In this document: in pieces, positions 35,082 to 46,108 of the stretch
How the letters are laid out: every line of letters begins with the position of its first letter
How positions within the stretch are numbered: position 1 is the stretch's first letter
Translations under genes and position numbers: made by a program
Source: Lumbricus terrestris
Taxonomy: Eukaryota > Annelida > Clitellata > Crassiclitellata > Lumbricidae
NCBI GenBank assembly: GCA_949752735.1
Contig: OX457042.1
Span: 27,991,098-28,055,097 of the forward strand
Length of the DNA stretch: 64,000 nt
Direction: 5' to 3'
The notes under the pieces: generated by a model
Database searches by the model: none
Told to the model about the DNA's origin: nothing
Seen by the model: only the letters and a program-made list of their open reading frames with translations

Positions 35082-36890
35082 AGGAGAATATTCCAAGGCA
35101 CACATCATCATTTCTGATTTAACGTCTATTATTTTCTTGCTGGCATGGGCTATATCCCCATTTTAAATTCCCTGTCTCTGCCCCCCCCTAACCCGACTGA
35201 CTCGTATCTCTCCCCCAAGCACTCTTCTATGCTCCCTCAATCCTTTCCCCATCGTTGTTGATTTGGTGAGACTGATGTTTACCTATTTTATGACAATGGC
35301 TCAAGCTGGAATAAGAATCAATTCTTACATTGGCACTCACCACTGTGCTTGGAGAGTTGCCGTTGTACCTCACTGATCTGTAGCGCTGAATTTCTTAACT
35401 GTGGAACACACGGAATCTGTCGATAGTTTACAATTGATATTTTTATTAATATAAATAACTTTTTATTTATGTTAGATTTGATCCTCACACCCAGCGATTG
35501 TATTCACAAGTGTTATTGCCGGACACAAAGGAGATGGATTTCAAGCTGTTTGCTGGCAATGGCAAGCTGCTATAGGAACCTCCACCAGCCTTAATCTCTG
35601 CTCAGCTGGGCCGGGCTGTGCTGTCATCGAAGAGGTGGCGGAAGTCAACGCCATATGTAAGACCTTCCTTTGATGTCATCCACTGTCGTGCGAAAGACAT
35701 TCTACACTTGGCCGTCAAGAAGAACGAGACTGTTTCGAAAGGACTTACTTGTGTGAACATCATTGTAAAGTGTTTTGTGCTCTCCCATACGCATATAATG
35801 TATAATTTGTATCAAAGTAACTATTTGATCTTTTGCGTAGTGTTGTAAAGGCGGCCTGTGCAACAACACTACACAAAAGATCAAATGGTGCTGTCCTGAG
35901 AATGCTATGTTGCTATTTTTCTGTTTTCCCTTGATACTGTGCTTATATATTTGGTGATTGATATGATTTTTAGCCCCAGCTAGACGTTACCCCTCAGCAT
36001 TTAAAAATAAGGTTTGCTGTTGTCATTTTGCACTATGTCCGGGTCGCCAAAAAGGGAGTGGGGGCAAATGCCTAGGGCCAAAGCTAGGGAGTTTTATATA
36101 AAAAGTCTATGATGTAAACCTTTTTAACTATAATATTGCAGAGAATTAACTATTAATAATTTTTAACTCCAACTTTACAGCTAAATAAGATCATAATGTA
36201 TAGCATAAATATAAAATCGTAAGTCGTACCTGCCATTTTTTATTTCCATTGGTTTCTGTAAAAAATTTCTCCAAAAATGTTGATTTCCAGACTCCTATTC
36301 ATACGTACATATACAATATACATAAGCTTCAACTGACAGGACAGAAGTTAATTTTTTCAAATTCATCCATGAGATATTCATTTTACTATGTTTATTTTCG
36401 CTAACCATTTTTGCTAGCTCAGATTTATTAACTGCTATGACGAAATAATTTTCTAATAACGTAAGAGAGGCAGGGGTTTGTAGAAGGCAAGTGCCCCCAC
36501 TCCCAATTTCGGGCGTTTCTGTTTTTCAGGCCAGTAGACCCGGGGATATATTTAACTGGTGGTTCAATGCTAATTTGCACACATGTTGCAGAACTCAAAC
36601 TTGCCCTCATCGAGTTAGTTGCTATGCTAGCACACAACCGCAAAGGATAATTATAGTGTAAATTAGGGACAAACAGTTCTGAATTCACGATAACAATAAC
36701 TAACATTGTGTAAAAATGGACAAAAAAAGCAAATTCACGAGCTGAAATTTGCCGGAATATCGCGGCAATTCGTGGACTTTGGAGAACTCGCACGCATTCA
36801 AGACAAGTGCTAAAAGACCGTGCAGTTAAGTGTGGAGTTCTGCAACTACAGATGTGCACCATTATTGAGACTTGGTAGCCACAAGCAGGG
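35082..36890. other. Intergenic, no recognised gene
   Basis: Unique A+T-rich sequence. A short open segment near 35700 (ILHLAVKKNE) is ankyrin-like but isolated. A perfect-looking hairpin lies at 35823-35886. Confidence 0.4.
35823..35886. repeat. Inverted repeat, 24-bp arms, 16-bp loop
   Basis: ATTTGATCTTTTGCGTAGTG plus TTGT pairs with ACAACACTACACAAAAGATC plus AAAT with one mismatch. It may be the joined ends of a deleted transposon or a structured RNA. Confidence 0.85.
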
Positions 36891-36895
36891 TCGAT

Positions 36896-39717
36896 ACGAG
36901 AAAAATAAGGAGCCTCATATGCCGAGGCCGAGAAAAATAAGGCGCGATATATGCCGAGGCCGAGAAAAATAAGGCGTTTCATATGCCGAGGCCGAGAAAA
37001 ATAAGGCGCGATATATGCCGAGGCCGAGAAAAATAAGGCGCGATATATGCCGAGGCCGAGAAAAATAAGGCGTTTCGTATGCCGAGGCCGAGAAAAATAA
37101 GGCGCGTCATAAGCCGAGGCCGAGAAAAATAAGGCGCGATATATGCCGAGGTCGAGAAAAATAAGGCGCGTCATAAGCCGAGGCCGAGAAAAATAAGGCG
37201 CGTCATAAGCCGAGGCCGAGAAAAATAAGGCGCTTCATATGCCGAGGCCGAGAAAAATAAGGCGCGATATATGCCGAGGTCGAGAAAAATAAGGCGCGTC
37301 ATAAGCCGAGGCCGAGAAAAATAAGGCGCTTCATATGCCGAGGCCGAGAAAAATAAGGCGCGATATATGCCGAGGCCGAGAAAAATAAGGCGCTTCATAA
37401 GCCGAGGCCGAGAAAAATAAGGCGCGATATATGCCGAGGTCGAGAAAAATAAGGCGCGATATATGCCGAGGTCGAGAAAAATAAGGCGCGATATATGCCG
37501 AGGCCGAGAAAAATAAGGCGCGATATATGCCGAGGCCGAGAAAAATAAGGCGCGTCATATGCCGAGGTCGAGAAAAATAAGGCGCGATATATGCCGAGGC
37601 CGAGAAAAATAAGGCGCGTCATATGCCGAGGTCGAGAAAAATAAGGCGCGATATATGCCGAGGCCGAGAAAAATAAGGCGCGATATATGCCGAGGCCGAG
37701 AAAAATAAGGCGTTTCGTATGCCGAGGCCGAGAAAAATAAGGCGCGTCATAAGCCGAGGCCGAGAAAAATAAGGCGCGATATATGCCGAGGTCGAGAAAA
37801 ATAAGGCGCGATATGTGCCGAGGCCGAGAAAAATAAGGCGCGATATATGCCGAGGTCGAGAAAAATAAGGCGCGATATGTGCCGAGGCCGAGAAAAATAA
37901 GGCGCGATATATGCCGAGGTCGAGAAAAATAAGGCGCGATATATGCCGAGGCCGAGAAAAATAAGGCGTTTCATATGCCGAGGCCGAGAAAGATAAGGCG
38001 CGTCTTATGACGAGGCCGAGAAAAATAAGGCGCGATATATGCCGAGGCCGAGAAAAATAAGGCGTTTCATATGCCGAGGCCGAGAAAAATAAGGCGCGAT
38101 ATATGCCGAGGCCGAGAAAAATAAGGCGTTTCGTATGCCGAGGCCGAGAAAAATAAGGCGCGTCATAAGCCGAGGCCGAGAAAAATAAGGCGCGTCATAA
38201 GCCGAGGCCGAGAAAAATAAGGCGCGATATATGCCGAGGTCGAGAAAAATAAGGCGCGTCATAAGCCGAGGCCGAGAAAAATAAGGCGCGTCATAAGCCG
38301 AGGCCGAGAAAAATAAGGCGCTTCATATGCCGAGGCCGAGAAAAATAAGGCGCGATATATGCCGAGGTCGAGAAAAATAAGGCGCGTCATAAGCCGAGGC
38401 CGAGAAAAATAAGGCGCGATATATGCCGAGGTCGAGAAAAATAAGGCGCGATATATGCCGAGGCCGAGAAAAATAAGGCGCGATATATGCCGAGGCCGAG
38501 AAAAATAAGGCGCGTCATATGCCGAGGTCGAGAAAAATAAGGCGCGATATATGCCGAGGCCGAGAAAAATAAGGCGCGATATATGCCGAGGCCGAGAAAA
38601 ATAAGGCGCGATATATGCCGAGGCCGAGAAAAATAAGGCGTTTCGTATGCCGAGGCCGAGAAAAATAAGGCGCGTCATAAGCCGAGGTCGAGAAAAATAA
38701 GGCGCGATATATGCCGAGGCCGAGAAAAATAAGGCGCGATATATGCCGAGGTCGAGAAAAATAAGGCGCGATATATGCCGAGGCCGAGAAAAATAAGGCG
38801 TTTCATATGCCGAGGCCGAGAAAGATAAGGCGCGTCATATGACGAGGCCGAGAAAAATAAGGCGCGATATATGCCGAGGCCGAGAAAAATAAGGCGTTTC
38901 GTATGCCGAGGCCGAGAAAAATAAGGCGCGTCATAAGCCGAGGCCGAGAAAAATAAGGCGCGTCATAAGCCGAGGCCGAGAAAAATAAGGCGCGATATAT
39001 GCCGAGGTCGAGAAAAATAAGGCGCGTCATAAGCCGAGGCCGAGAAAAATAAGGCGCGTCATAAGCCGAGGCCGAGAAAAATAAGGCGCTTCATATGCCG
39101 AGGCCGAGAAAAATAAGGCGCGATATATGCCGAGGCCGAGAAAAATAAGGCGTTTCGTATGCCGAGGCCGAGAAAAATAAGGCGCGTCATAAGCCGAGGT
39201 CGAGAAAAATAAGGCGCGATATATGCCGAGGCCGAGAAAAATAAGGCGCGATATATGCCGAGGCCGAGAAAAATAAGGCGCGTCATATGCCGAGGTCGAG
39301 AAAAATAAGGCGCGATATATGCCGAGGCCGAGAAAAATAAGGCGCGATATATGCCGAGGCCGAGAAAAATAAGGCGCGATATATGCCGAGGCCGAGAAAA
39401 ATAAGGCGTTTCGTATGCCGAGGCCGAGAAAAATAAAGCGCGTCATAAGCCGAGGCCGAGAAAAATAAGGCGCGATATATGCCGAGGTCGAGAAAAATAA
39501 GGCGCGATATATGCCGAGGCCGAGAAAAATAAGGCGCGATATATGCCGAGGCCGAGAAAAATAAGGCGCGTCAGTCATATGCCGAGGTCGAGAAAAATAA
39601 GGCGCGATATATGCCGAGGCCGAGAAAAATAAGGCGCGTCATATGCCGAGGTCGAGAAAAATAAGGCGCGTCATAAGCCGAGGCCGAGAAAAATAAGGCT
39701 CGTCATAAGCCGAGGCA
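36896..39717 (+). repeat. 32-bp satellite array, about 88 copies
   Basis: The unit is a fixed 24-bp core, GCCGAGGCCGAGAAAAATAA plus GGCG, followed by an 8-bp variable part that takes a handful of forms (CGATATAT, CGTCATAA, CGTCATAT, TTTCGTAT, TTTCATAT, CTTCATAT). Blocks of several units recur as higher-order repeats. Three units make 96 bp, which gives open - strand frames of RLIFLGLGIYRALFFSASAY type; these are not genes. Confidence 0.97.
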
Positions 39718-39748
39718 ATTAATTCAGTAACGCTTCATAAGATAAGAA

Positions 39749-40060
39749 TATTCTTTAATCATCATCATCATCAAAATTCTTGGGCTAAATGCCCATAGGA
39801 GTCCGACGCCACTCTCTGCCTGAGTCTGTCTCGCGTCATGTTGCCCAGCTTCAACCGGTCCGGTCAGCAGGTCCATACCATTAACATCTTGGAGCAGCTA
39901 GACCACCTTGTCTGACTGAAGAGAATATTGGGAGAGAGGCATGAAGGACAACCTGGGTCAATGCCCAGTATTCTTTAATACACTGATAATATTCCACACC
40001 GCATTTTGGTTTACAGACGTGGTACAATAAAATGAAGTTCAAGTAAAATACATAACGGTG
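39749..40060 (-). mobile_element. LINE-like 3' tail ending in TTATC/ATTAAAGAATATTC
   Basis: The segment GATAAGAATATTCTTTAAT with ACCGCATTTTGGTTTACA and ACAATAAA matches a second copy at 57748-57850 (GATAAGATAAGAATATTCTT, CCGCATTTTGGTGTACAT). A 209-bp element splits the copy here. Confidence 0.6.
39760..39968 (-). mobile_element. Short retroelement with (GAT)n tail, 11-bp target duplication
   Basis: It is flanked by identical TATTCTTTAAT at 39749-39759 and 39969-39979. On the - strand the body starts CTGGGCATTGACCCAGG and ends in AATTTTGATGATGATGATG. The variable-length duplication and simple tail indicate insertion by target-primed reverse transcription. Confidence 0.75.
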
Positions 40061-40157
40061 GATATTAAACGGAGTCCAGTTAATTTCCATGTTTTCATAA
40101 GAATTTATAATGTTGAGTGTCCGTGAAGTGGATTTCAAAAAGTAGGCTATTATTTAA

Positions 40158-40640
40158 CATATGCCGAGGACGATGAAATTAAGGCGCTAGCGCTTCATAT
40201 GCCGATGCCGAGAAAATAAGACGCGTCTTAATTTTCTCGGCCTCGGCATATGAAACGTTGGCGCCATAATTTTCTCGGCCTCAGCATGTGACGGAATATC
40301 GCCTTAATTTTCTCGGCATCGGTGTATGAAGCGTTAGCGCCTTAATTTTCTCGGCCTCAGCATACTATGAAGAGTTAGCGCCTTAATTTTCTCGGCCTTG
40401 ACGTAATTATTTTCTCATATAGACCCATGGGCTATGCCACCTTCCTTTTCTCGGCCTCGGCATATTAAGCGTGAGCGCCTTTGTTTAATCGGCCTCGGCA
40501 TTTTACGGGATATAGCGCCTTAATTTTTCTAATTATCGGCATATGGGGAGATACAGCCTTATTTTTCTCGACCTCGGCATGTTACGGGATAGCGCCTTAT
40601 TTTACTTGGCCTCCGCTTTTGACGCATTGGCGCCTTACTT
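40158..40640 (-). repeat. Diverged 32-bp-satellite relatives in reverse orientation
   Basis: About ten irregular copies of GCGCCTTAATTTTCTCGGCC with TCGGCATATGAAGCGTTA, spaced 35-50 bp. The sequence is the complement of the large array 0.5 kb to the left. Confidence 0.85.
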
Positions 40641-40744
40641 TTTTTGCCCACCCATATGTTGAAAATTAAAGACTCTAAAGAGGTCGATTGATGGGTTTTC
40701 AAGTCAATCTTAGATGGGGTTCATGTGGGCAGCCCATGCTCCGT

Positions 40745-42265
40745 GAGCCTATTTATTCATTCATTCAAAAACGAAAACATCAGAAAGTACATAGCATAGA
40801 ATGAAAAGAACAAAGCAAAGAAGTACAAATAAACATAACTAAGAATGAAGATAACAAGAAAGAACACCACTACGAACAAAACAAAAAGGAAAAACTTAAT
40901 TAACAGCGAAAACAAAAATAAAAACATAACTTAGAAAGAAAACAAAATAAGCGCAAAAGCATATAAATAAACATAACTGGGATCGAAAACAAAAAGAAAA
41001 ATCAAAACTAAGAACAAAACCGAAAATAAACAACAACCAAGAACAAAACAAAAAGAAAGAACATAACTAAGTACGAAACGAAAAAAAGATCGTATCTAAG
41101 AACGAATAGGCCTAACAAAGAATGAAAAGCGAAAACAAAGAACACAACAATAACGAAAACGGCTAGGCAAGAACGAAACAACGAACGAGAAGAAAAAAGA
41201 ACAAAACAAAGAACATAAACGTGACGAAAGAACATAACTAAGAACAAAAACGAAATGAAAGAACAGAATTAACAACAAAAAGAAAATAAAGAACATAACT
41301 CAGAAACAAAACCAAACGAATGCACATAAATAACAAGAAAAACGGACAACAGCGAAAGCGATAAAAACGAATACGGCCTTGAACGAACTTACCAAAGAAC
41401 GAAAAGGACAGAAAGAACAAAGGAAATAACGTAAACGAAAAGAAACAGCATAACTTAGAACAAAAACGCGACAAGAATTAACTCAACTGAGAACTAAAAC
41501 GAAAGAAACAACATAATTAACAACGAAAATTAAGAACATAACTAAATAACAAACGAAAAGAAAGCACATAAGTAAAAACACACAAAAATGAACGAAAACG
41601 CCCAAGAAAATTGCAGACCTAAGAACAAAACTGAAAGAAAGAACATAACTAAGAACGAAAATTACTATGGAAGAATATAACACAGAACGAAAGCTGAAAG
41701 AATGAATATAACAAAGAACGAAAACGCCTAAATATGAAAACGATAAAGAAAGAATTTAACCAAAACAACGTCAACGAAAAGACAGAACATATCTAAGAGA
41801 AAAAGAACCTAACTAAAAACGAAAACACCTCAGAACAAAAACGAAGATGAACGAATATCATCGAAAAAACAGCAGACCTAAGAACGAAACCGAGAGATAG
41901 CAAATGTCTAAGAACAAAAACGACTAAGAAAGAACACACCTAAGAACGAAAACAGTATATAACTAAGAATGAAAACGAAAAAAAAACCATAACTACACCC
42001 GAAGACGACTAAGAACGCAAATGGCTTGGAACGAAAACGACTAAGAACATAGCTTATATCGAAAACGAATAAGAACGAAAACGGCGAAGAAAGAGCGCAG
42101 CAAAGAACGAAAACGAAAAACAATTTTGAACGAAAACAACAAAGAAAGAATACAATTAAGAACGAAAACGGCATAGAGAACATCTCTAAAAACGAAAATG
42201 ACTAAGAATGATAACAAACTAAGAACCAGAACGACTAAGCAAGGCCTTAAGAAAGAAGGTATAGG
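40745..42265. repeat. 1.5-kb A-rich degenerate repeat (AAGAACGAAAACG / AAGAACATAACTAAG)
   Basis: The + strand is dominated by A with G and C only in the motifs AAGAACGAAAAC, GAAAGAACATAACTAAG and ACAAAACGAA; T is rare. No fixed period is kept. Phe/Leu/Val/Ser-rich open frames on the - strand follow from this bias and are not genes. Confidence 0.88.
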
Positions 42266-44128
42266 CCTACGAAAAAAAGAACACCATGAATACACAGTGC
42301 CAGTTGTGGAATATCTCTGGCTACTCAAGGTGCCAGTTGAGCAATAACTGGTTATTCAAGGTGCAGTTTGGAATGGCTTGGATTACTCATAGTCCCTGTA
42401 AATTATACGCTTGTAACAAATCTTTTAAAGCTACTGTAATTCACATAGGTTGGGCAAGGTTGGGCATAGAGCGACGCTCAGTAGCCTAGGTAGCCTATAT
42501 TTGAAACGGTGCTATATATATAGGTGCATGAATGAATGAATGAATTAACGAACGAATAAATAAATTAATTAATTAATTAATTAATGAGGAAGTCGAAAAG
42601 CTACTAAGCTCAGGTCAATGACTTGTTGGTTTGTTGTCAACGAATAAGAACGAAAGTGCGCTGCTATACGTTTAAATTCCAATGATTTGAGAAAGATGGG
42701 GAGAGGGTGATGATGATTATGATGCTGCTGCTGCTGCTGCTGCTGACGGTGCATGGCGTCCTTCTTCTGTAACCGCTTCCGTCAAACGACTGAGTGCAGC
42801 GCCATCGCATCAAATCCTATAGCTGGGCTGGGAGCGCCTCTGGATAGATATTTAAGAGGCGCTATATAAACTATCGGAGTGAATGAATGAATGACGCATA
42901 TACTATAACTTAACTGCTATACACATGTAGATACTAATAACATTATCGTCGGCATCATGATCATCAGCATGGGCCGTGCACGAGCGTTGAGGACCTTCAT
43001 ATCGTGGCTCCCGACACACATTCAAAAGAGCAGGGTTTGGTGAAGGATCTCACCCGATCAGGGTTGACGCCATCATAAAGGCCTAGCGTCGCCATAATCA
43101 AATACATTTACATCTTCGTCAGATATTCTCAGCTATACTCTATCAGCCGAACTTAAAACAATACGTTGCCATTGGCGACCGTCACGTGGCGTAAACGGCC
43201 ATTGGCGAAACTTTCTAAGACGCCAAGGAAATACGAGCTCATTTTATAGCCTACCGGTTACTGTGTTTGCTGAATGGGTCTTCTTCAATGAATGCGATTT
43301 TCGAAGCCACAAACTGTTGATTTCGAAAAGAATGTACAAATCGAACGCTGACGGTTACGGAAACAGCTAAATTTTTGCAATGTTTTAATAAAGTTTAAAC
43401 GAACATCGTCTTTGCCAACTCTTCGAAAACTTAAACTGACGTCAGTCTGCTGATGACGTCATTATCTCTTTGTTTTAGTTTTAGCTGGATTAATATTTAC
43501 CGTTTCCTCTAGTGCCGTATTTGGAAATTTACGGTGCGGTGGTAATATTCCTGAGTGTCTGATTAACAATGATAAGAATTTATTATTCTTATTATAATTA
43601 TTATTTTCCCGCTTGGGGTAGAAAGAACATCACAGGGCCTAACAGAATGAAATTGAGTTTCGCCTTCCTCTCTTTTTACCTAGTTTTCTCTAATCTTTCT
43701 CTTGACTCCAGCTCTCTAATCCTGTTCTTCTCTCGGGAGTCACGGGGAGCGCGTCTGAAAGGCTTTTGCTGAGGGAAACGCTTCATACATGGACATACAT
43801 ATATGCAGCCAGTGCTTAAAGTGTGGAAAAACAAGTGCCTGGACTCCCATTAGTTTTCCATAAGAAGTGCCCGGACGCCTCTTACCTTTCCAGACTGTGC
43901 TATCCAATAAGTGGTAGGACGGCGTTCAGATTTTAAAATAGCCTAAGTGCGTGGACGCCGTTCATGACCGTCCATCCACACTTTAAGCCCTGTATGCAAT
44001 ACAATATTACTATTGTTGTTATCGCTGTTGTTGTTGTTGTTGTTGTTGAGCATTTATAAATGCGCCACTCAACGACTTTAGTCAGTAGCCTACTGTGATC
44101 ACTAGCAACTAAACATGGACTAAAGCTG
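42266..44128. other. Intergenic; SINE tail, CAG run and paired CRE sites
   Basis: Holds (AATG)n near 42526-42545 and (AATT)n near 42563-42582, a (CTG)n run at 42724-42746, a SINE family A tail at 42822-42872 (GGGAGCGCCTCTGGATAG ... AAGAGGCGCTATATAAA) and two consensus CREs at 43437 and 43454. No coding exon was recognised. Confidence 0.5.
43437..43461. promoter_or_regulatory. Two perfect CRE sites 17 bp apart
   Basis: TGACGTCA at 43437-43444 and 43454-43461. The known ligands are ATF/CREB-type bZIP dimers. No gene start was identified beside them. Confidence 0.4.
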
Positions 44129-44354
44129 CAGTGGCGACGCCAGGATTTCAGTTTGGGGGGGGGCTGAAGCCTCCGGAGGAAATTTTCCAGTTTCATCCGC
44201 CAAAATTTTGACGATCTTTTTAAAGTCATCCGGTCGAAAATCGTGTGGAAATGTTTCAGTTTTGAATGCAAAAAAATGGGTCGCCTTTTTTAGGGGAGGG
44301 CTTAGCCTTTTATAGGGGGGCTTAGCCCCTAGCCTCCCCCTAGCGCCGTCACTG
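44129..44354. mobile_element. hAT-type MITE, 226 bp, CAGTGGCG ends
   Basis: Ends CAGTGGCGACGCCAGG and (reversed) CAGTGACGGCGCTAGG. Flanks TAAAGCTG and TAAAGATG differ at one base. The G-run interior (GGGGGGGGGCTGAAGCC and its complement) is typical of this family. Confidence 0.85.
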
Positions 44355-44906
44355 TAAAGATGCCTTAATTAAGAGACTTGCGTGGTTTGCAACCTGGAGA
44401 TTCCTAGAAATCAGTGCATAAGCCTATATGGCATGAAAATAGGGTGGATGGGCCACAAGGATTTAGGCCAAAACCCAGGCCTTCGATATGGCTTGGTCGG
44501 TTTATAAAATGTGATTATTAGTTTCTACTCAATTTAGCCAACAAGCAGTTTACTCGATCCGGTCAAATAATAATTAATTGGCCCTACAGGAGGACACTTG
44601 GTCACCGAGGCGCCTTTCGCTGTACACAACTGGTCTAAGTTCTTAGAACAACTCGACGCTGGGAAGTTCCGCGAGGTCTCTAACAAATTCGCTCTATAGG
44701 TGCGCACCTACATAGCCCAAGCAATATATATTTCTCATATAGCACTTACGGTAAGCAGCACTTTGTCTACGAAAGACAATGGCATTTGAATAAAGACCAT
44801 CGTGCCATGCGCTGCCTTAGACGTGAGTCAGCTGCAGTGACGCCAGTTGGTGTATATACGAATCCAAAACAACTTTTGATCGTTCGGTCAGTGATATATC
44901 TATATG

Positions 44907-45807
44907 CAGGGTGGGCAAAAAACCTAGGTTTCGAAATGAAATTTTACAGGCTTGAAGACAATTCATATCTGCACATGGTGTTCAGATTCCATCAAAATAT
45001 TTCAAACAGAACAAAGTTATACCACTTTTAGGGAGGTCACCCACCGTTTTTTGACGATTCAAAAACGAAACGTAAAAAAGTAACAAAACACGTTTTTTTT
45101 CTCATCTCAAATAATTGGTATCAAATTATCTTGATATTGCCAGATGATCATTATTATTACTATTTAAAAGAGAAACAGGGTACCAGCGTAGCTGTGCGTC
45201 ACTTAGCAAGATGACAATCAAATTGGAAAATAAGGAATCTATCAGATTAATCAACAGGTCCATCAAGAACTTTGCGAAGAGACTCAAAAGAAGTTTTTGC
45301 ATGGGTGGTGGGCACATTGAACACAAGTTGTGAAGCACTACCAAGTTCATTTGACAACAGTTATTTGAGATGAGACTTAATAAAAATCGTATTTTTTACT
45401 GTTTATTGCGTTTCGTTTTTGAATCGTCAAAAAACGGTGGGTGGCCTCACTAAAAGTGGTATAACTTTTGTTCTGTTTGAAATATTTTGATGAAATCTGA
45501 CCATCATGTGTAAATATGAATTGTCTTTGAGCCTGTAAAATTCCATTTCGAAATTCTTACTTCTGGCCATGATATTGGCAAAAAACCTAATTTTTTGCAT
45601 TTCGTTTTTTGGAATCGTCAAAAAACGGGTGGATGGCCTCACTAATAGTGATATAACCTTTGTTGGGTTTGAAATATTTAGATAAAATCTGGCCATGATG
45701 TGTAAATATGAATTGCCTGTAATCCTGTAAAATTTCATTTAGAAATTCTTACTTTTTGTCAAGATATGGGCAAAAAGCCCAGGGGAGGTCTTTTTTGGCC
45801 CACCCTG
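44907..45807. mobile_element. CAGGGTGGGC-end DNA transposon derivative, 901 bp
   Basis: Ends CAGGGTGGGCAAAAAACC and (reversed) CAGGGTGGGCCAAAAAAGAC. Identical TATATG lies directly outside both ends. Inside is a long inverted/direct repeat built on AAATATTTTGATGAAAT, CCACCGTTTTTTGACGAT and AATATGAATTGTCTT. It is the same family as 61411-61756. Confidence 0.8.
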
Positions 45808-46108
45808 TATATGTGTGTATAAGCCTATATATATTCAGACTAGAGGAGTCGGACACACCTTTGGAATGCCAGAGAGGAGAGAATTACATATACTGCCAAT
45901 TTCAGTAGTGACGTATACGTCGTATAGTCTCTTAGCCTCTTAGGCAATTGAGGAATGCTTAAAAATTTGAGGTAAAGGTCGAAGTTGAAACAGACCTGCA
46001 AATAGCCCTGAGACGTCTAAGATGTAGCCTTTATATGTAGGATGAGCGACTGAGCTTGCTCAGCTTGGTAATGTATACATTAAAGATAAGATAACTATCT
46101 GGACTCTA

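Noticed and set aside
35618..35848. Ankyrin-type exon (ILHLAVKKNE)
   Set aside because: The match is only about ten residues, no second repeat is present and the splice context is unclear.
36428..39578. Many - strand frames of RLIFLGLGIYRALFFSASAY type
   Set aside because: Three 32-bp units make 96 bp, so the satellite is periodically open; no start context or flanking domain.
36896..39717. CRISPR-like array (conserved repeat with short variable parts)
   Set aside because: The variable parts are 8 bp with about six recurring forms, there are no cas genes, and the surroundings are clearly eukaryotic.
41008..42328. Series of Phe/Leu/Val-rich membrane-like frames
   Set aside because: They are the T-rich complement of an A-rich repeat; composition alone explains them.
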